Shown here in pieces: positions 5,420 to 8,526 of a DNA stretch of 8,526 bases (positions are counted from its first letter, which is position 1; every line of letters starts with the position of its first letter). This DNA is from JBBRYW01 sp038237235 (GTDB taxonomy: Bacteria > Actinomycetota > Thermoleophilia > Gaiellales > Gaiellaceae): the NCBI GenBank assembly GCA_038237235.1, contig JBBRYW010000143.1, positions 1 to 8,526 on the forward strand, written 5' to 3'. The translations under genes were made by a program, and so were the position numbers. The notes below the pieces were generated by a model. That model had not been told where the DNA came from. It made no database searches and saw only the letters and a program-made list of their open reading frames with translations.

Positions 5420-6836
5420 TCAGGCGGCGAGCGACGTGTCCAGGGCGAGCTCGCTGCGGAGCCAGCTCACTTCTGGCCTGGCCGGCCGTGGCGGCGCTGG
5501 AGGGCGGAGCCGTGCTCGATGCTGCGCAGCTGTCGCTCGAGGGAGGCGCGATGCTCGGGGCGGGAGGCCGCTTGGCGGGGGCTCAGGCCGGACAGCTCGC
5601 GCTGGGGATCGTCGAGCCAGCACCTGTAGAGGAGCTCCTGGAAGCGGCGGTCGTCCGGGCCCGTCCGGTTCGCCTGGCTGCCTCGTTCGGCTTCCTGCGA
5701 TGAGCCCGTCGGAAGCGGCTCGACTCGCCGATGGGCGCGGCCGGCCAGGGAGCCCGGTGCCGCGCGACGAGCTCCGCTGCCGCATCCAGCCGCGCCTCCG
5801 AGAGGCCGAGGAACTCGAGCCGGTCGTCGCGGAGCTCGAAGCTGCCGAGGGAGGTGACGTCCTCGAGCTGCAGCTCGCTGTCCTCGCCGACGTCGACCGG
5901 GCCGCTCTCGAGAGAGAGCGCGCCCGGCGGCAGCGAGGGGCGGCGCGCGACGAGCTGACGCCGCGGCGCCAGCCACGAGAAGAACTCGCCCTCGCCGTCG
6001 TCGGTTTCGTCTTCCCAGGTGAGCTCTGGGACCGCGCAGAGGGCCTCGAACGCCGCGTCGGGGTCGCTCAGCGGCCAAGCCGCGCTCGCCGAGACGGCCG
6101 GATCGCCTTCGAGCGTGAAGAAGGAGCGCGCGGCGCGACGGTCGGGCGGGACGAAGCAGAGCAGCTCCCGCGCGCCGAGCCGCAGCGCCTGCTCGAGCCC
6201 GGCGCGGTCCTCGTCGAGCCCGTGCGCGGCCGCGAGCCGCCGGAGCTCGTCGAGCAGCGCGGGCTCGTCCGCCGGCTCGTGGAAGCCGGTCGCACCCCAG
6301 AGCGAGGCCATCGGCCCGCCGGCCATCACCCGGCAGAGCAGCACGTGCCAGCGCACCGCCGCCGCCGAGACGTTCGGGCTGGCCACGCGCACGCGCGTCC
6401 CGTCGATCACACTCTCCAGCTCGATCCAGGCGCCAGGCTCACGGTCGAGCACCCGATGCAGGCCGAGCCGGCTGGCGGCGATCCGCAGCGCGAGCGCGCG
6501 GTCGGCCGCGCTCAGCTCGGGCAGGCGGCTGTAGAGCTCCGCCGGCGTCGAACCGCCGGCGAGCTCGCGGTCGATCAGCAGCCAGCAGAGGACGAGCGAG
6601 AGGTCCGCGTCGAGCGCCGGCCGCGCACGCGTGCCGACCCCGCGATCCTCGAGCAGCGCCTTCGTCGCCGGGCCGAGCTCGTCGTCGAACCGGTCGAGCG
6701 CCCAGCACTGCATATCCCGCCAGACGCGCTCGGCCTCGGCCGCGTCCCCGCAGAGCTCGCGCTCGCGCTCGAGGCAGCAGCGCTTGTGCTTCAGCCCGCT
6801 CCCGCAGGGGCAGGGATCGTTGCGTCCCGCCTGCAC
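5420..6836 (-). pseudogene. SEC-C zinc-motif protein, 3' part frameshifted twice
   Basis: The N-terminus carries a SEC-C motif, NDPCPCGSGLKHKRCC, with zinc ligands C9, C11, C20 and C21. This motif is usually at a C-terminus, as in SecA. The GTG at 6836 is chosen because it directly precedes the motif; its ribosome site is weak. About 350 helix-rich residues of unknown function follow. After about 5760 the first frame degenerates into an Arg/Ser-rich tail ending at 5583. Coding-like sequence continues in a second frame, FQELLYRCWLDDPQRELSG and SPRQAASRPEHRASLERQL, to TGA at 5467. A third frame, EVSWLRSELAL, ends at 5420 with the same high GC at third positions. Each change needs a one-base backward shift, as if one base were missing. 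Rebuilt length is about 470 residues. The first shift is well supported; the second rests on codon bias and a plausible C-terminus. It may be a pseudogene or contain sequencing indels. Confidence 0.72.
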
Positions 6837-6865
6837 GCCCCGCAGGCTACGAGCGCGGTCGGACG

Positions 6866-6893
6866 GAGACGCCGAACGCGCATTCGACGTCTC
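6866..6893 (-). terminator. Hairpin between DUF2182 and SEC-C genes
   Basis: An 11-bp stem, 6866-6876 with 6883-6893, encloses the loop CGCGCA. The single imperfect pair (6872/6887) is C-A on the plus strand but G-U in minus-strand RNA, so the fold is better in the direction of transcription. It lies in the 167-bp spacer before the SEC-C gene and could end or attenuate the DUF1326-DUF2182 transcript. No T tract is seen. Confidence 0.35.
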
Positions 6894-7003
6894 GATCTCG
6901 ACCCTCGTTGCGGGGCCGCCGGCCCTCGGTCGCCGTCGGCAGCATCCTGTTCGGCGCAGTCGCTCGCCGTCGCCTATGTCGCTTGTGCGGAGGAGGGGCT
7001 GCT

Positions 7004-7858
7004 CTACGGGCTCATCTGCACCGTCGGCGCGGAGCTGCTTGGGTGCATTTGCGGCATCGACCCGTCGCTGGGAATAGTCAGCCCGGGAACCGCGTTCGGG
7101 GCGACGAGCACGAGCAGGCCGAGCACGACCAGCACCCCCGCCGTGCCGTAGGTGGCAACGCGGCGCCAGGGGACGGTCTTCTCGAACGCGATCAGCGCGG
7201 CGACGAAGGCCATCCAGACGATGCTCATCACACCGAGCGCGAAGAGTGATGCCATCAGCGCCCAGCAGCAGCCGACGCACCACGCACCGTGCCTGACGCC
7301 CATCCGCACGGCGCCTGACGAGCCGCCGCGCCAGGCGCCGAGTAGGAAGCCGAGCGGGCTGCGGCATTTCCCCAGGCAGACGTCCTTGAGCGGCGTGAGC
7401 TCGTAGACGGCCGCGGCTATTAGGACCATCCCGGCGACCCAACGACCAGCGCGGTCCCACCCGAGCCACCCGCCCGAGACCCACCCACCCGCGGTCGCGA
7501 TCAGGAAGGCGAGCGCTCCGGCGGCGGCCCACACCAGGAGATACCCCGATGCGAACAGGAGCGGCGCGATCGGCGAGCGCGACTTCGTCATGCGCGAGTA
7601 GAGCGCAACCGTCGGCGCGACCGACGGAAACATCATCGAGGCCATCATCGCGACCCAAACGCCGACAAACCACGCGAGCGTCCCGAGGTCGGTCCACGGG
7701 CCACCGTCCATGCCCTGCATCTGGTCGAGCGTCCACCACCAGCCCACCCCGGCCAGGACCAAGAGCAGTCCGATGAGCCCGAGCCTGCTGCGCGCGGCCG
7801 CGAACGCAGCGCCTGGTCCCCCGAGGACGGGCGCCGGTTCGTACGCGCCGACGATCAC
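7004..7858 (-). CDS. DUF2182 polytopic membrane protein, predicted metal-binding
   Basis: The 284-residue protein has about six or seven hydrophobic segments (roughly 26-43, 60-80, 99-122, 138-153, 194-225 and 237-253). Family signatures are present: WVAMMASMMFPS (68-79), LKDVCLGKCRSP (157-168) and GAWCVGCCWALM (191-202). Cysteines C161, C165, C194, C197 and C198 lie in or near membrane segments and could bind metal. The C-terminal tail (265-284) is soluble and has several Met plus one His (MPQMHP), a composition seen in copper-handling proteins; the metal here is not known. The family (PF09948) is annotated as predicted metal-binding membrane proteins and has no firm function. The GTG start at 7858 is four bases after the stop of the DUF1326 gene, with little ribosome-site signal, so coupled translation in one operon is likely. 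The stop is TAG at 7006-7004. Confidence 0.9.
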   Translation of the reverse strand: MIVGAYEPAPVLGGPGAAFAAARSRLGLIGLLLVLAGVGWWWTLDQMQGMDGGPWTDLGTLAWFVGVWVAMMASMMFPSVAPTVALYSRMTKSRSPIAPLLFASGYLLVWAAAGALAFLIATAGGWVSGGWLGWDRAGRWVAGMVLIAAAVYELTPLKDVCLGKCRSPLGFLLGAWRGGSSGAVRMGVRHGAWCVGCCWALMASLFALGVMSIVWMAFVAALIAFEKTVPWRRVATYGTAGVLVVLGLLVLVAPNAVPGLTIPSDGSMPQMHPSSSAPTVQMSP

Positions 7859-7862
7859 GCGG

Positions 7863-8465
7863 TCAGGCGGCCCAGGAGAACTCGGAGCTCGAGAGCCCCG
7901 TCTTGCCCTCGTACTCGATGCCGAAGGCGTTGATCCGGGAGCGCGTCGCCTCCGCGACTGTCAAGTCGGAGCCCGCCGGATGGAACATCCCCGTGAGCCG
8001 GACAGGCTCGCCGGTCTCGACGCCGAACGGGACGATGTCCTCGATCTCGAAGTCGATCATGTCGCCGACGCGCACGCTGTGGCGCGTACCGTCGTCGACG
8101 ACCTCGATCGGCGCCCGCTCCACACCGAGGACCTCGCCGACGAGCGGCGCGAGGGCCGCCATCGGCCCTCCCACCTGCCCGCCGAAGACGGCGCCGAGCT
8201 TGTCCGCCTGGTCGTCGGATGCCTGGTCGTCGATGAACATGCCGAGGCGCCAGTTCCCGTCGGTCATGACTTTCGGGGTGTCGATGATCGCGGCGACCTT
8301 GAGACCGCCGACGTCGATGCCGTCGACCTGCCCTTCGCGGATGTTGAAGACGAGCGTCGCCCGGCAGAAGTCGTAGGTGGCACCGTGGTCGAACGACGCG
8401 TTGCAGGGGCAGATCAGGTCGCACGAACACGTCTCGACGTAGCTCCCCTTCAGCTTCCAGGACAC
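7863..8465 (-). CDS. DUF1326 Cys-rich protein, partner of DUF2182
   Basis: The 200-residue protein begins MSWKLKGSYVETCSCD and matches DUF1326 (PF07040) in length and pattern. Four cysteines are clustered in ETCSCDLICPCN (C13, C15, C19, C21), with H27 and C34 following, a likely metal site. GGQVGGPMAALAPL (95-108) and the C-terminal FGIEYEGKTGLSSSEFSW (181-198) are further conserved-looking stretches. There is no signal peptide or membrane segment, so it is probably cytosolic. Family knowledge: DUF1326 genes are often next to DUF2182 genes, as here; no biochemical role is established. The two may form a metal sensing, delivery or transport pair. The GTG start is fixed by a perfect AAAGGAGG five bases upstream. 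The segment IDDQASDDQADK comes from a 15-bp tandem near-repeat (8206-8232). Confidence 0.9.
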   Translation of the reverse strand: MSWKLKGSYVETCSCDLICPCNASFDHGATYDFCRATLVFNIREGQVDGIDVGGLKVAAIIDTPKVMTDGNWRLGMFIDDQASDDQADKLGAVFGGQVGGPMAALAPLVGEVLGVERAPIEVVDDGTRHSVRVGDMIDFEIEDIVPFGVETGEPVRLTGMFHPAGSDLTVAEATRSRINAFGIEYEGKTGLSSSEFSWAA

Positions 8466-8470
8466 TTCGG

Positions 8471-8478
8471 CCTCCTTT
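8471..8478 (-). promoter_or_regulatory. Ribosome binding site for the DUF1326 gene
   Basis: Minus-strand AAAGGAGG ends five bases before the GTG at 8465. This near-perfect site decides the GTG start and suggests strong translation of the first gene of the operon. Confidence 0.8.
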
Positions 8479-8496
8479 GCGCGAATGGAAGGCGAG

Positions 8497-8523
8497 TCTC
8501 GCGCTAGCGAGTCGCTTCGTCAA
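8497..8523 (-). promoter_or_regulatory. Weak candidate promoter for the DUF1326-DUF2182 operon
   Basis: The minus strand has TTGACG (8523-8518), a good -35, but the hexamer 17 bases on is GAGACT, a poor -10. Between them is the short inverted repeat CTCGC-GCTA-GCGAG, which could be an operator. The window ends three bases beyond, so the upstream gene and any other promoter are not visible. Confidence 0.25.
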
Positions 8524-8526
8524 GCC

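Noticed and set aside
5583..5760. Programmed frameshifting in the SEC-C gene
   Set aside because: I see no slippery heptamer followed by a pseudoknot at the change point, two shifts would be needed, and the family is not known for recoding.
5322..7151. Very long plus-strand open frame across the SEC-C gene
   Set aside because: The product is Arg/Glu/Ala-rich with no domain. The minus strand carries the SEC-C motif and coding-like codon bias.
6837..7739. Upstream extension of the SEC-C frame through the DUF2182 gene
   Set aside because: The frame is open, but it overlaps a clear membrane protein gene and has no protein-like features before the SEC-C motif.
7710..8507. Plus-strand open frame opposite DUF1326
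   Set aside because: No recognisable motif, and it covers the strongly supported DUF1326 gene with its perfect ribosome site.
1..8526. CRISPR array, insertion sequence or attachment site
   Set aside because: No regularly spaced repeats, transposase motifs, terminal inverted repeats or target duplications were seen on either strand.

Overview
This is a GC-rich window with strong G/C preference at third codon positions, several GTG starts and AT-rich patches only at promoters. That base usage and the protein families (secreted C39-like peptidase, YngK-type glycoside hydrolase-like protein, SEC-C protein, DUF1326/DUF2182 pair) suggest a high-GC actinobacterium-like genome, possibly Thermoleophilia. 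This placement is inference; no rRNA, tRNA or marker gene is present.

Positions 1-2200 carry stress or conflict genes. A 5'-truncated ImmA/IrrE-type zinc metallopeptidase (1-498, +) overlaps by ATGA a single-chain nucleotidyltransferase-HEPN protein (495-1199, +), whose two domains usually occur as separate neighbouring genes. After a 339-bp gene-free stretch with GC-rich inverted repeats comes a minus-strand VapBC toxin-antitoxin pair: Phd-like antitoxin 2173-1910 and PIN toxin 1922-1539. An 18-bp palindrome sits just upstream of the antitoxin start.

Positions 2200-5360 hold two divergent genes for secreted proteins: a GHL10/YngK-like protein with a C-terminal beta-sandwich-like domain (3867-2248, -) and a C39-like peptidase (4034-5318, +). 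The shared intergenic region has a perfect 6-4-6 palindrome overlapping consensus-like promoter hexamers. The peptidase gene is broken by an in-frame TGA where Trp is expected and by a frameshift near 4970.

Positions 5360-8526 are read on the minus strand. A DUF1326 protein with a CxCxxxCxC motif (8465-7863) and a DUF2182 polytopic membrane protein with paired cysteines (7858-7004) are four bases apart and look like one metal-related operon. After 167 bp comes an N-terminal SEC-C zinc-motif protein (6836-5420) whose 3' part needs two frame changes to be read. It converges on the peptidase gene at a strong bidirectional hairpin (5324-5360).

The most notable points are the fused nucleotidyltransferase-HEPN gene beside ImmA/IrrE, the Cys-rich DUF1326-DUF2182 operon, and four disabling lesions clustered between 4451 and about 5760. 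Those lesions are either real decay or uncorrected indel errors in this assembly. I did not find a clearly undescribed system.
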